Below, in pieces: positions 21,646 through 33,512 of a stretch of DNA of 64,000 nt (within the stretch, counting starts at the first letter, position 1; each line of letters opens with the position of its first letter). A program made the translations under genes and the position numbers. The notes beneath the pieces are model-generated. The model did not search any database, was not told the DNA's origin, and saw only the letters and a list, made by a program, of their open reading frames with translations. Source of the DNA: Ilex aquifolium (taxonomy: Eukaryota > Streptophyta > Magnoliopsida > Aquifoliales > Aquifoliaceae); NCBI GenBank assembly GCA_951799425.1, contig OX637393.1:496001-560000 (forward strand). The letters are read 5' to 3'.

Positions 21646-24600
21646 TCATGGAATAGCACCAAGAGAGTGGAGATCATTTGATTGGCCATCTGCCTTTGAA
21701 GTTACGTTATACATGTTCTTGAGCAGGTCCTGGATCTTGCAATACATCAGCATTTGGGAATGATCACTTCCTCCAGCACTGCTCTGTGATGCCCTCGAGC
21801 TCTCTTGGAGCTTAATCTTTTCAAACAAATATTGTTTCTCAGCTTCAGCCTCACTCAAACGTTGTTTGAGGTACCTGCTTGCATAATCCTCCTCTGATTT
21901 TTCAGTTTTAGCAAGTGCAATCCTTTGTAGCTTCTCAGCTTCCCGTCTAGCCTCACTGGCTTTGAGCTCAAACATATCAGCCTCAGCCTGCTTAAGCCTT
22001 ACGATGCTTTCAAGCTCATCAATTTGTTGCTTCTTTCTCTGCCTCTCCATCTTTAGTGCTGCCACTTCCCTAGCTTTATCCTTGAGCTCCTGATCACAAG
22101 CCTCAACAGCTAGTCGGGCTTTCTTTACCTTCCGCATCTTCTCCTCTGCTACCATTTCCATTTTTCTAGTGGCTTCCTGCACTACATCAGCAATCCGGTT
22201 GAATGCCTCTTGTGGAGCTATCAGCCGCCCACCTTCCTCACTTTCGGTAATCTTGGATGGGTCCACCTCAAGCTCTACACAAATACCAGAATGTTAAAAA
22301 AGAAGTGAAAAAAGGGAGAGAATTTAACCTGTTAATAGCAGAAAATACTGTGTGATGGCTATAATAGAGGGTGTTTAGACTCAGACTAACATAAATACAT
22401 ACTGGTTCAAGTGTTCAGCAATCACTCTCACTCAATTTGCGGCACCAAAGGAATGAAAACAAAATTGCTATATTCACATCATTAAAAAAAATTTGAAGGT
22501 AAATAACATACCAGACTGTTATCAAATCAAACTTTGCAATAAATTCTTTATAGAACCATAATACTAATCAACTATCAAACAAAACCATATACTCAACTGA
22601 CAAGGTAACACAGGTGTCAAACAGTGATCAAGCAATGAAGTTTACATGCACATTTATTCTTATAAACATTTACTTCAATTTATTGGGAAAAATAAATGTT
22701 TATAAGAAAACACTTTCATTGTTAAAAGGGAACAAGTATTAGTCTACAGTAGTATACTAAACACTGTTTTAACTGAGACATAATTTCATATAATTTATAT
22801 GGTAGCTATATGCTACCTCAGTTGAAAGAACCAAGTCTTTCTTACTTACTTCTTTTTTCTTTCTGATTAATAAATAATACCCTACATCTATCTGCTCCAG
22901 CAGTTGAAGAGGACACCCAGGTTTACATGCAGCACAAATAGAATATCAAGAAATTAAGAATAAATGTGCATGTCGATAAATTGAATTGGAAGAGAGCTAG
23001 CATAATTGCTCTAGACCGATCTTCAAATAACCACAACACCACAGACAAGAATGTTAAAATTATTAAACATAGTAACATATCAATATAAAAATATCATTGT
23101 CCTTCTATATGAGTGACATTTGTGAACAAAGAGAATATAGTAACCCATGTTAAGAAGCTTGAAACAAATCCTCCATCTTTCTACTGTCCACCAAACATGC
23201 AGCAGGTAAGAAGGTGAAAGAACATGCATCCCACATAACACAGGTGCTCTATTCCTTTTGTTCTTTCCAAATAATCACAAATTTCGTTATAGCAGAGCTG
23301 TTACGCCAATATAACCCTATGTGTCCAGCTTTGAAAATCATATGTGCATCAAAATTTTTGACCAATGGAACAGATGCAATAGAGCAACCCATCCACAACC
23401 TGATAATGTGTCTAATTTGTGCACTTTATGTTTACTTGTACATATGCAGCCTTCTTTCCATATCTTACTGAGGCATTGTTGTGAACTGTCACTTCAGCTA
23501 CAAGTTAACAGAGCTATCTTGCAACGAGTAGTTTGTTGCAGAAATTTCATGCAAACTTCACCATACAAAACATGGACTCTCCAATTGTCTATAGCAGAAA
23601 ATGATATGAATTTAGAGGGTGGGTCTTGTAATGGTAAGATTGCTCTATTGTCATTTAGGAATCACAGGGTTGAATCATGGAAACAACCTCTCTGCATCGG
23701 GCCATCCTCCAAGACCCCACAGGCCTGGCAGACTCGTATCATGGGGCAGCCTATTTTAGAGTATAGTCAAAGCTTAATACAAGCATGCAACAAAAGATGC
23801 ATTGTACAGCTACTCAAACATTAAAAAAAATGCCAAGAACCCAGCCATGGTTCTGTCTACGGTGCCTATAACAGCAAATAATTAATACGGAAAAAATGAT
23901 GAGATCAAACAGGTACAATGGGCTACTACAGATTCCTCCTAATCAAATTATTGGGGCACTACCTGTAGATGCAATTTTCTCTTCCTCCCATCCAGCTGGG
24001 AAAAAGAATTGACATAAAATGTAAACAAATCCAATCACACATAAGTAATTTAACAAGTTCGTGTTTCACTGTAAAAGCAATTTATCAGTTGTTGTCTTCT
24101 TGTGATTTACTTTTTCTTTAAAGCAATTTTCTGAAGATGAATACAGTTAATACTACGCATAATAGCCTAATGCTTACCTTGAAAGAGCATCAGTATTACT
24201 TTGCGAGCCACAGGTTCTGCCACCCCACCTTTGAGTTTTTCTACGAGTTCCTCGCACTTCCAGAAAAGTTTCCTCCCTCTGGAATCCTCACTTCTACGGA
24301 AGATTCTACTGACATAGTCTAGTTCTCTTATCAGAGCTTCCCTATCCCAGTTTGGTGCACAGTGCTGGAACACATCTTTAACCCACCCTAGTAACTCAGA
24401 TGTCCGACTGCAAGCTCGGCATCTAAAAAGCATCTCTGCTGAGCCTGTTCCACTCTTAACACAGGATCCCATGTCAATCTGTCCGTCATGAATGGCACAA
24501 TCCGTGTGTGTCCAGTGAGAACACAAATCACAGCCAATCCACCGGCACGTGTTCACCTCAAAATCAAACTTATTACAGATCACACACATGCAAAGGTTGC

Positions 24601-25318
24601 AGAAACCATTTCTTTTTGAGCAAATTTCGCAGGTACAGTCCTCTGCAGGAAGTGGACTTCCACATATCATATTCCTGCACCTCTTGTAAAAGAAAACCTC
24701 TATAAGAGAAGCTTGTGAAAGACTGACATTTGGATGCAGAAATGCCAGAATTCCAGTCTTGATTGCAACTAAAATTTCTAACTGGACCCGGTGGGCTATG
24801 TTCAGTGTTTTATCTGTCAAATCACCCCTACTCTGAATCAGCTTCTGCAGAAACAGAAACTCTTCTCTTTGCTGAGAACCACCAGTTCCTTCAAGAAGAA
24901 TCCGAAGTTCAGTCTTGAGCTTTTCCAGATGCTCATCTGGGAGATGCTGCATTCTTTCTGCTACTATATCTACTCTATCTCTGGCAACATCTGGGAGAGA
25001 CATCTTATCTGAGCTTGAAATATAGCGGATGTTAGAATTTTCAGCAAAACCATTCTCCATTTCCTTCTCTTTCTCCAGTTTTTTCATCATCAAAGCATCA
25101 GTGGTGGGCCAGGTTTCACGTGAACTGGCACTTTCCGTTGGGGACTCACGGATCTGATCAGAATTCGAACCACGCTCTTGAAGATTGGGAGATCCACAAG
25201 CATCAGGGGAAACCAGGGATAAGGAAGTCTGCAGTCCTGCAGATCGTGGCTGTTGACGTGGAGGCAGCATTGTTTGTGGTGGTTGGTGATTGAAATGAGA
25301 CCCAGAAGATGTTCCCAT
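21646..25318 (-). CDS. OBE1: OBERON1/2-type PHD-finger protein
   Basis: The coding exons are 24178-25318, a 33-nt mini-exon 23963-23995, and 21646-22274, all with GT-AG borders and compatible phases. The protein is 600 aa with the mini-exon or 589 aa without, close to the usual OBERON1/2 length of about 570. It opens MGTSSGSHFNHQPPQ. The helical region around EEFLFLQKLIQSRGDLT is followed by a Cys-rich PHD finger (CEICSKRNGFCNLC, then CRWIGCDLCSHWTHTDC, then FRCRAC) at about 228-305. The C-terminal third is a long coiled coil (about 410-560). OBERON proteins are nuclear chromatin readers needed for root and shoot meristem maintenance, and are known hosts of potyvirus VPg binding (PVIP). I cannot separate OBE1 from OBE2. 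All exons look intact. Confidence 0.93.
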
Positions 25319-26335
25319 CTAGAATTGCAACAGCTAAATCTGCAAGCAGAAGAAATAAGGATCCAACAATCGTTAACTTAATGATGTTTAACTTCTAAGG
25401 CGTCAAACCCAATTGCTTAATTGTGCCCTTTATGAAGTTAAGTGCAAGTTGCGATGAGAACACAAATCACGCACATCCCATGATATTCAAAACCCAAAAG
25501 AATATTTAAACAAGCAGCACATAACATTGTGTAAGAGTAAAAGTGGTGTCCCTAACTTCTTCCCATCTTGTAAAATCAGAATTTTTTTCCTCCAAAGCTC
25601 TTTTTGTTTTCCCTTTTTTTCTTGATTCATTCTAGCACAACCGACTTTCTAAATTCATCATTAACAAACAAAAAAAGGTTTCTTTGAAAAGAAAGCCAAA
25701 GTAGGAACTCAAATTTCAGGACATAAACAGATTTAAACCAGAAATTTCGTAATGTTTTCAGTTTCGTAATATTCACCAATACCCACACATACGTGACAGA
25801 TCTCTAGCAGGCAACAACAAAAGCTTAAAAATCAGGAAAACACAAAATCAAGGAGTACTTAATTTTAAATCTATATAACATCTCCAACTCCCATTAAACA
25901 AAATTCTAGTCTTCACATAATAAACAATTCACTTCCCAACTTAACCTAACATCAGATCAAAAAGATAAACATATGATTACAACAACAATTTAAGCTAAAA
26001 GCTGATAAATCGGCCAATCAATCGGGCATAAAACGAAAGAATTCAACACAATGGGCAAGATCTAGATCTAGTCAGATGAGATCACTCACCAGAAAATCGT
26101 AGATTGAAATCCACCCAATTTCTCTTTCCTCCCCCTAGTGTTCGATTCGAACAGAAAACCCTAGTCCACCACGCGCAACAGAGACGAAGCGGTTGATGAT
26201 GAAGGAAGGAAAGAAAAGGAACGACGGAATGACCGGAATAGCCGGTAAGCAGCTTAGCTACACCCACAACGTTTCTCTTCGCCGCCGCTGGGTTTGACTT
26301 TGCATCTCTGATTTGTGAGAGCTTCAAGTCATCAA
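25319..26335 (-). other. 5' leader of the OBERON gene with a 5'-UTR intron
   Basis: Upstream of the ATG, a 21-nt exon piece (25319-25339) follows a CTGCTTGCAG acceptor. A matching donor CTG/GTGAGT sits at about 26089-26090, implying an intron of about 750 nt and a first non-coding exon at about 26090-26330. The 81-codon ORF at 26082-26327 is in this leader; it lacks homology I recognise and is better read as UTR or a uORF. Confidence 0.6.
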
Positions 26336-26339
26336 AGAC

Positions 26340-27166
26340 TCGGACCGAATTAAAAAAAAAAAAAAGGATTAATTACATTTATCTCGAGTGAGGTATGTTT
26401 AAATAACGGATAGACCCTCTTATGTTTCGATAATAGTATTGGCTTCCCTGCTACTTCGGTATTGGGTAACAGATTCGCCCAACCATTAGACTTCTGTTAA
26501 AAAGGCGTCCACAATTTGATGATGTAAGCATTAATATTTTGGACAATTCTAAGATTACCCCTTATTGAATGACGTGCAATTAAAAAGACACAAACATTAC
26601 ATGATTTTGGCAAAACCTTGGGGGTCAGAACTTCAAATATTTGTACAGTTTGATTTTTTTTTTTTTTTTTTAAATTCTAATTCAACCAAATAAGAATATT
26701 GTTAAAATCTTTGAAACTCCTAAGACAGGCACTTAGATTGAAACTCCTCTTCCAATCTCTCCATTGTTTTATTGTTAAGGTCAAGTCCTAAAGAATCTTT
26801 TGTATCTCAGTTGGAAAAAACTGAATAGCCGTCTCAGACAAGGGGAATGAGTGCTAATTGCAATATGTGAGGGGGTCCTAGTTGTTATTTGGACAAATGT
26901 CAAGGGAAGTGAATGTAATTAACCCAATAAAAAAAAGTTATGGGATCGAAGACTCCGTCGTTTGGTAGCCTACATATAAATCCATCATTTGTGTGTGTGT
27001 GTTGGTCTGTTATTCCAAGCCGTTTGATCCACATACACATAAGCAATCACAATTTTAATGTCTGTTTGGCATGATATATGCAGTTTTGTAATATTTTGCA
27101 AGTATAAAAATAGAGCATGTGGGAATCCTTAACATGGCCAACCAATTAAACATATTAATACGAAAT

Positions 27167-27201
<35 letters not shown>

Positions 27202-27492
27202 ATGCTTTTACTTTCATGGGTCTTCTTGTTATAATCAAATCGATATTCTCAATTCTGAATCGACTGAGTGCTACTTAAGCCTTCCAAACTACTATTTAAA
27301 AGATAAGTGCAAGGGTACAAATTAACCCCGGCAAATAGTTTGACGATGTGGATAAAATTCTAGGTTGCATCCTAAAGTCGAATATATTTGTTATTATCTT
27401 TTAGATTTAATCAGTACCTATAATTTGCCAGTGATTATAAGTGTAGGGGATGTGATTTACTCTGCAAATTATTCTAAAGTTGGGTTAAGGAA
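26340..27492. other. Intergenic sequence with a (TA)n microsatellite
   Basis: No gene is seen. Poly-A at about 26350-26366, poly-T at about 26656-26671, a GT run near 26991, and a TA run at 27169-27197. Confidence 0.6.
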
Positions 27493-27878
27493 CGTTGGAA
27501 TTTGACCCAAACTCTCTAATTAATATGAATGAGAGTTTGTTGGGTAATTAACATGAGAATTCTATATGGAATATGATTATATTAGAAGAGTTTTAATATA
27601 CCATGAATAGGTATATTAGACATGTGATAAGAAACATAAAAATTAAGTTGTATCTGAATAGGTTGGGGTTATAATATTTTATCTCTATAAATAAGGGTGT
27701 GTACTATGTAATCAGTTACTAGATGAACAATTTTTCAATGAATAATACATCGATGTAAGTTTTTGGTCCGTGGATATAGGTACGATGTATCAAGGTAGTT
27801 ATGCTGTATCAAACCACGTTATATCTTTGTGTCATATTTTTTATTGTTTTCCTATCTTTGAATTCCTATATTCCAACA
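27493..27878 (+). repeat. Left LTR of the short element
   Basis: 386 bp, closely similar to 28549-28936; carries TATAAATAAG near its middle. Confidence 0.75.
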
Positions 27879-28548
27879 AGCATTATTTGTGTTAATTATC
27901 CACTGTGCAAAATCAATAAATGATATCAGAGTTAGATTGATGATCTTGATAGAATAATCAGAGTTAGATTGACAACCTTGATACAATAATCAAAGTAAGG
28001 TATTGGTGATTCAATGATCAATTGATGTTCATATTGAAAAATACTCTCTTGCCACATATGTACAATTCATATTTTTGTTTAGATTCAAAAAAAAAAAAAT
28101 TAAAGTTGGTATGAAACCAAATGAAAGACTAAGTTGTTTTCTGATTGTTTGGATTTCAAGAATTACCACACGTGTTGTGTTGAAGATATTTTTTCAGGTT
28201 TTTGGGCTCTTAGAGTTGAAGTCGCGGTATTCTAATGGTTTGGGAGCTATTGGATTAACATAAACTCAGTAGTTATGATGTGGTGTCTTGTGGGTTACGA
28301 GTCATTGGACTTTACCTTTGAATGGTGAAGTATTAATCATTGAGACCTCCCAAGAACAAGTAAGACGCGAGCAAAGATGCATAGATGATGCAGGTCAAGA
28401 CACAGGTTCTTGAAAGACAGAGAGGGTTGTGACGACTCAGAAGAGTAGGTTTGCACGTGGTGGTTGAAAAAATTGGTGGATCAAAATTAAGGATGCTAAG
28501 CCCGATCTTAGGTATGACCAAATTTGAAGAATTTGGTTCAAGGGAGGC

Positions 28549-28936
28549 TGTTGGAATTTGACCCAAACTTTCTAATTGACATGAATGAGAGTTTGTTGGG
28601 TAATTAATGTGAGAATTTTATATGGAATAGGATTATATTGAAAGATTTTTAATATACCATGAATATGTATATTATACATGTGATAAGAAACATAAAAATT
28701 AAGTTGTATTTGAATAGGTTTGAGTTATAATATTTTATCTCTATAAATAAGGGTGTGTATTATGTAATCAGTTACCAGATGAGTAATTTTTCAATAAATA
28801 ATACATCGATGTAAGTTTTTGGTTAGTAGATGTAGGTACGGTGTACTAAGGTAGGTATGCTGTATCGGACCACGTTATATTTTTGTGTGTCATGTTTTTT
28901 ATTGTTTTCCTATATTTGAATTCCTATATTCCAACA
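28549..28936 (+). repeat. Right LTR of the short element
   Basis: 388 bp, begins TGTTGGAATTTGACCC right after the polypurine tract. Confidence 0.78.
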
Positions 28937-28959
28937 AGCAATATTTATGCTAATTATAA

Positions 28960-30365
28960 CCGATTGCTAGAGTTGGATGGTCGTTAATTAGGTTTGCTAA
29001 TGAGAGACCAGTCAAGTGTGTGGGACTAGCCTAGATGGTTATCTCTAATTCTTCCAATTAAGAAATTAGTGGATCAATCCTTATGGAAAGTCAAAATTGA
29101 TCTCTCATGTGTCTTTCTTTCCGAATTGTATTGTATTATTATTTTTATACCTCTTTTCCATTTCATTACATTAATTATTATATGTTTAAGTTTCAATATA
29201 CAACAATTCCTTCACCGTTGTATATATAAGAAAGGTGGCGAGTCAGAGTTTTGAACTATAAGTTAGCTTGTGTGTTTGAATTGATAGGACAAAAATCTCA
29301 TCTTTTGAGTTTGCAAAAACTCAAAGATCAACAATCAATTGGGTTTAATTTAGTGGATCACCTTTGATTAGATTCTGCAATCAAGAAGTTAAGAAGCCAA
29401 TCTTAGCATAAGGCAAGGCTTGATTATTTTATCCCCATATGTGGATACGTTTTGTCTATTATAGATGCATTAATCTAAAGTTGTAGTAGTCGATTTTCTA
29501 TAGTAACAGTGATTCATCAATCTATATATATGTATATATGTTGCAATGTATTAGTGATACAATTGAATCAATCATACTATAATCCAAGTCCATACACTGT
29601 GAACTGAGCAACAAAAACCCAAAGATGGATAATAGTACAATCAAACAACAACATGAGCAGAGGAACAAATATTCAAAGAGGAGCTAGAGGTTTGAATAGA
29701 GCACTTAAAGTGGAACAGAACAGAACAGAACCATTAATGCTACTTTAACCCTTTGTCACCACATTTCAATCAAATCTTAACATGTAGTAATTATTTGTAT
29801 CTGTTCCTATCAGCAACCTTGGACCACCACTCTTTCTAGGCTGCAATCATTTACTGCTAAAAATAAATAATTTTTGTGAATGGTTCTAGGATAAACAGTC
29901 CCTCTCGATATCAACTTTTGTAGCAAAGGATGATAAAACCTCATGAAATCAATTAAAAACTCCTAATCTTTTCTCCGACAGTCACTTTTTTTTACTTATT
30001 TGCACTGTCCCTTGATTGAACTAGGTCGATTTTGAATGCTTCATTTATTTCTTATTGTTCAAACACCCCCCCACAATTATCGAATAGGAATATTAAGCTT
30101 GAAGTGGTACAATGATCTTGATACGAGAAACACCCTTCTTTCCACCTATACAATGGCCTCTCAAGACATATGTAGTGTCTGTTAAAAATGGAGGTTTTGC
30201 CATGGAGATTTTCATTAAATATCATCTGTGCCAACTAAAGCAACTATTTTGTGGTTGTGGGTATGTATGTATGGTGAAATCATGAAGCTTAAGAGCAGAT
30301 GAAAAAATTACTATAAAGACACAAAATATATATCACATATATATAATATATATTGCAGTTTCTGG
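28960..30365. other. Intergenic sequence, no gene seen
   Basis: AT-rich sequence downstream of the short LTR element and 3' of the small gene at 30366. No conserved ORF or repeat was noticed. Confidence 0.55.
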
Positions 30366-30758
30366 CTACAGATGAAGAGAAGTATCAACATCGGAATCAG
30401 AGCCATCAAGTTTGATCGATGAAGGTCGAGCCAAGTTTGTGTCGGCGAGCCGTGACTTGGTCAGTTGTGGGGTGGTCTCTGTGGCCTTGAAATTAGCATG
30501 CCTGATCTGTGTGTTTGGCGACAGGGAGAGAGAAACGTGGGAAGGTGGCTTTTGTGGAAGGATCAATTCAGACTGGAAAAACAGCTTTGATGGCTCGTGA
30601 GACATGGAGGCATTAGTACATCTTTCCGATTCAGATAACATTTTTAAGTACTCTCTCTCCTCCCTCATCTGCTTCACTCTCTGCAACTGTCTAAACCTCT
30701 CCTGCAACAAAGCAATGGAGGAATGAACGGATACGTGATCATTACTTTCCCTACCCAT
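30366..30758 (-). CDS. Conserved plant protein of unknown function, 130 aa
   Basis: Single-exon frame beginning MGRESNDHVSVHSSIALLQ. It then has a charged helix (ERFRQLQRVKQMREEREYLK, about 21-40), a middle segment with FFQSELILPQKP, and an acidic-hydrophobic C-terminus ending DGSDSDVDTSLHL. I recall this layout, especially the SSIALLQERFRQLQRVK start and the DVDTSLHL end, from a family of small uncharacterised plant proteins. No enzyme motif, signal peptide or membrane segment is visible; the helix could be a short coiled coil. A TATA box sits about 150 nt upstream, and a GT/GA microsatellite occupies most of the leader. The frame looks intact. Confidence 0.75.
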   Translation of the reverse strand: MGRESNDHVSVHSSIALLQERFRQLQRVKQMREEREYLKMLSESERCTNASMSHEPSKLFFQSELILPQKPPSHVSLSLSPNTQIRHANFKATETTPQLTKSRLADTNLARPSSIKLDGSDSDVDTSLHL

Positions 30759-30761
30759 ATT

Positions 30762-30762
30762 T

Positions 30763-30834
<72 letters not shown>
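30762..30834. repeat. (GT)n(GA)n microsatellite in the leader of the 30366-30758 gene
   Basis: A GT run followed by about 25 GA repeats, lying within about 5-75 nt upstream of the ATG on the gene strand. Confidence 0.95.
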
Positions 30835-30837
<3 letters not shown>

Positions 30838-30910
30838 AGAAATATGAAAATTGGGTGCAGGTAGAAGTGGTCTCTCTTATCTTAAGAGTTGAAGCTGCAA
30901 CTGCATGCCC

Positions 30911-30920
30911 ATATATATAG
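30911..30920 (-). promoter_or_regulatory. TATA box of the 30366-30758 gene
   Basis: CTATATATAT on the minus strand about 150 nt before the ATG. Confidence 0.5.
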
Positions 30921-30924
30921 CATA

Positions 30925-32993
30925 CGTGTGTATAGTACAGTGGTGAGTATGTTCTTTTGCCATAATTTATGCCTGTTTTTGCACTCTAATAGGATTCTAA
31001 AATGATTCAAAACGGATATGAGAATCGGCAACTAAGCCACAAAGTCCAAAAGCTAAAGGTCGTCAAGGCAATCTGAGTACTTTGTTTAGTATATTGCCAG
31101 GGAGAGAGGCCAAAGTGTGGCTAAAGCACAAAAGGGTGTGAAGGAAAGTCCAAAACAAGATTAAAACTAGCTCATGGAAGGGTGTGAGATTGGGAATAAT
31201 AAGTTTGGTGATGGCCATGGACTGTCAAGATTGTCCCCAAAAACCCTCTTTAGCTTTGGAGAAGATGGTGCCTCTTTTGTTGGGCTTTGGATGCGTATCA
31301 ACTTTTTTTTCTTTTTTCAAATTTTCTCTTTCTCTTTCAAATTCTATGTTGAACTTTTTCTGCTTGTTGTGGCCTAGGAGGAAGAGGCGGGGGCTATGTT
31401 GGAGGAAGAAGACAAGTATTAGAAGCGAGAATAATCTTAGGAGGGCATGATGCTCTGATTGACCCAACCAAAAGCTATCTAACATTCTCTCTATCCCTCC
31501 GATCGATGATTAATAACTATTAAACCTAACCGACATTCTCTCTCTCTCTCTCTGTCAATTCACGTTTTGTCTTGGAGTTGTTGGATGGAAATGGCATGCA
31601 GGGATGAAAGCTGCAGATGCTAGTTTTGACGGACAGAAATTATAGGAGGCTGCTTGATTTGATGAAATTATACTTTAGCCCCTTAATTATGATCAATATC
31701 TCATATTATCCCTCCATTGTAAGGTTTCTCAGGTTAGTTTATTTTACACTTTCCTAACGGTTAATGTTGTTATAAAATTGAAGGACCGGTACCTCAGTTT
31801 CCCTGGAATTATGAAATTTTTATCTCATTTTGCCTTGACATGTGTACATTTTTCATCCAAATGATGAGGTATATGCTTGTGTTTGGATTAATATGAAATC
31901 AATTCAAAGTAATTTGGTCCTTGAATGAATAATGCACGAGATTCAGTTATGCTAAGGACAAAGTGAGATGGAGAGAACAATTAAAAGGATCAAAGTGTAA
32001 TTCATTTGAATGATTTCATCCCCACACACGCTCCCTCCATTATTTCGTTGTCTATCCTCGGAAGAAGGGGGGGCGTAGACAAGGAGGTGCACCACGCCAT
32101 AGATTTGGCAAAGATCGATGATCATTGGACTTAAAAATTTGACTTAATTTCTTAACTTAATGATGTGATTTCATTAGAATCATTTGATTAATATCAAATT
32201 CTAATGTTTAATGAGGCTTAAAATCAGGTTAGTAAATTAATTCTCAATGTTAACATTGCTTTATACGAAATGTTTGATGATAAACACGCAAAATAATCCT
32301 ATATAAACTCCATTGTTTATTAAAATACTTGCAGAGTAGCTCAAAATAGAATTATAAAAACCTTTTATTTTCAAAATAATTTTATTTAACAAAAGAACAA
32401 TGTTTTTAGAGCTTAGCTTATAGAGACCTAATTTATTACAATCTCTAGCTCAGTCGACACGAGTCTCATACATTAACATCGATAACATACCGATTTCATA
32501 ATCTTACCTTTTACATCCACTCAAACAAACCCTAATCGTTTTCCTAAAAGCCAAACATCAAAATCCAACTTATAGTTACTGTTATTCATAACTTTTATGT
32601 TTTCTTGGGTTATTTTGACCATCTTGATGGCGGGTGGCTGCTGCACCAAGTAAGAAGAGAAAAGTTGTAGACAAATTAAACTGTCTACAACGAGATATAT
32701 TACCGAGAAATATGTCGGTATATACCATCTGACCTTGCTATTAATCAGATTAATCTTTGTGGCCTCCAACATAATGTGTGCACCTAAGTTGATAATCTTG
32801 AACTTTGTTAATTAAAAAAGGTGCTTAATACACAACTGATCACGTTACTATCACAAAGAGTAAAATTGGATTTCACTCACCTCATCATTCAGTCAACCCA
32901 TTGGTCGTAAGATGACTTAGAAGACACAAGCGAGAGAATTGCAGCTCTTAATAGTCTCTTGGATTACATGTTGATTCATTTTTTATTTGTGTC
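30925..32993. other. Intergenic sequence with one short TIR-like repeat
   Basis: A pyrimidine microsatellite lies near 31530-31552 and a short repeat at 32125-32247. ORFs at 31174-31485 and 32521-32772 show no recognisable protein. No gene is seen. Confidence 0.5.
32125..32247. mobile_element. Decayed MITE-like element related to 56080-56237
   Basis: It starts TTGGACTTAAAAATTTGACTT and ends in a sequence whose complement is TTGAGAATTAATTTACTAAC. Both ends and the interior (AATGATGTG.TTTCAT) align with the element at 56080, with a shorter right part. Confidence 0.5.
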
Positions 32994-33500
32994 TGTTGGG
33001 AATCGTATACATATTGCGAAAGTATAGGATCAAAGACATACATTGTTCACTTTAATCCTAAAAACTGTTTGAAGATGTTCTACGTACTTTAGAATCTGAA
33101 AATTGTCTTTTCTTCGATTGCTCGAGTAGTATAGTGTTGTTACATAATAGGAATCAACACCGAGTTTCCATAGTACAAAAGTCTTTCAACGTTACGTAGG
33201 GAGAGAGAGAGAAATAGAGTAGGAAACTTTAACGTTTGATTAACTTTTTGGAGATGTCATCTATTGGATTGCCTTGAGTTTATATAAACAACCAATAAGT
33301 ATCATTAAGAGACATATCTTATAGGGACATGTCTGTTAATATTTAACAGACATGTATTTTGGGTGAAGGATACCTTTTGGTAAATGATACCTCTTAGTAA
33401 ATGATACTTCCAAAAGACAAGCCTCTTTGGGCATTCTTTAATTTGGGTCGACCCACTATGGGCGCTCGATTCGGGTCCATGACCCAACCAATATCTAACA
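32994..33500 (-). repeat. 3' LTR of the minus-strand copia
   Basis: 507 bp; plus strand TGTTGGGAATCG to ATATCTAACA. It is preceded on the element strand by GCAAGTGGGAGA, the polypurine tract (33501-33512). Confidence 0.92.
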
Positions 33501-33512
33501 TCTCCCACTTGC

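Larger units (their letters stand above)
27493..28936 (+). mobile_element. Short non-autonomous LTR retrotransposon
   Basis: Two direct repeats of about 387 bp (27493-27878 and 28549-28936) begin (T/C)GTTGGAATTTGACCC and end ATTCCAACA. They flank about 670 bp with no coding capacity. A primer-like TGATATCAGAGTTAG (27921) lies just inside the left repeat, and a polypurine AAGGGAGG directly precedes the right one. Similarity runs about 25 bp past the ATTCCAACA end of both repeats, so the exact LTR ends and target duplication are uncertain. The left end has C where T is expected. Confidence 0.75.

Noticed and set aside
23214-23824. Two overlapping ORFs of 85 and 167 codons
   Set aside because: They lie in the large last intron of the OBERON gene on the opposite strand and show no domain or codon pattern.
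26082-26327. 81-codon ORF upstream of OBERON
   Set aside because: It fits the non-coding first exon; the frame crosses the predicted splice donor.
31174-31485. Overlapping ORFs on both strands
   Set aside because: Low-complexity Phe/Ser-rich and Lys/Glu-rich translations of pyrimidine-rich DNA.
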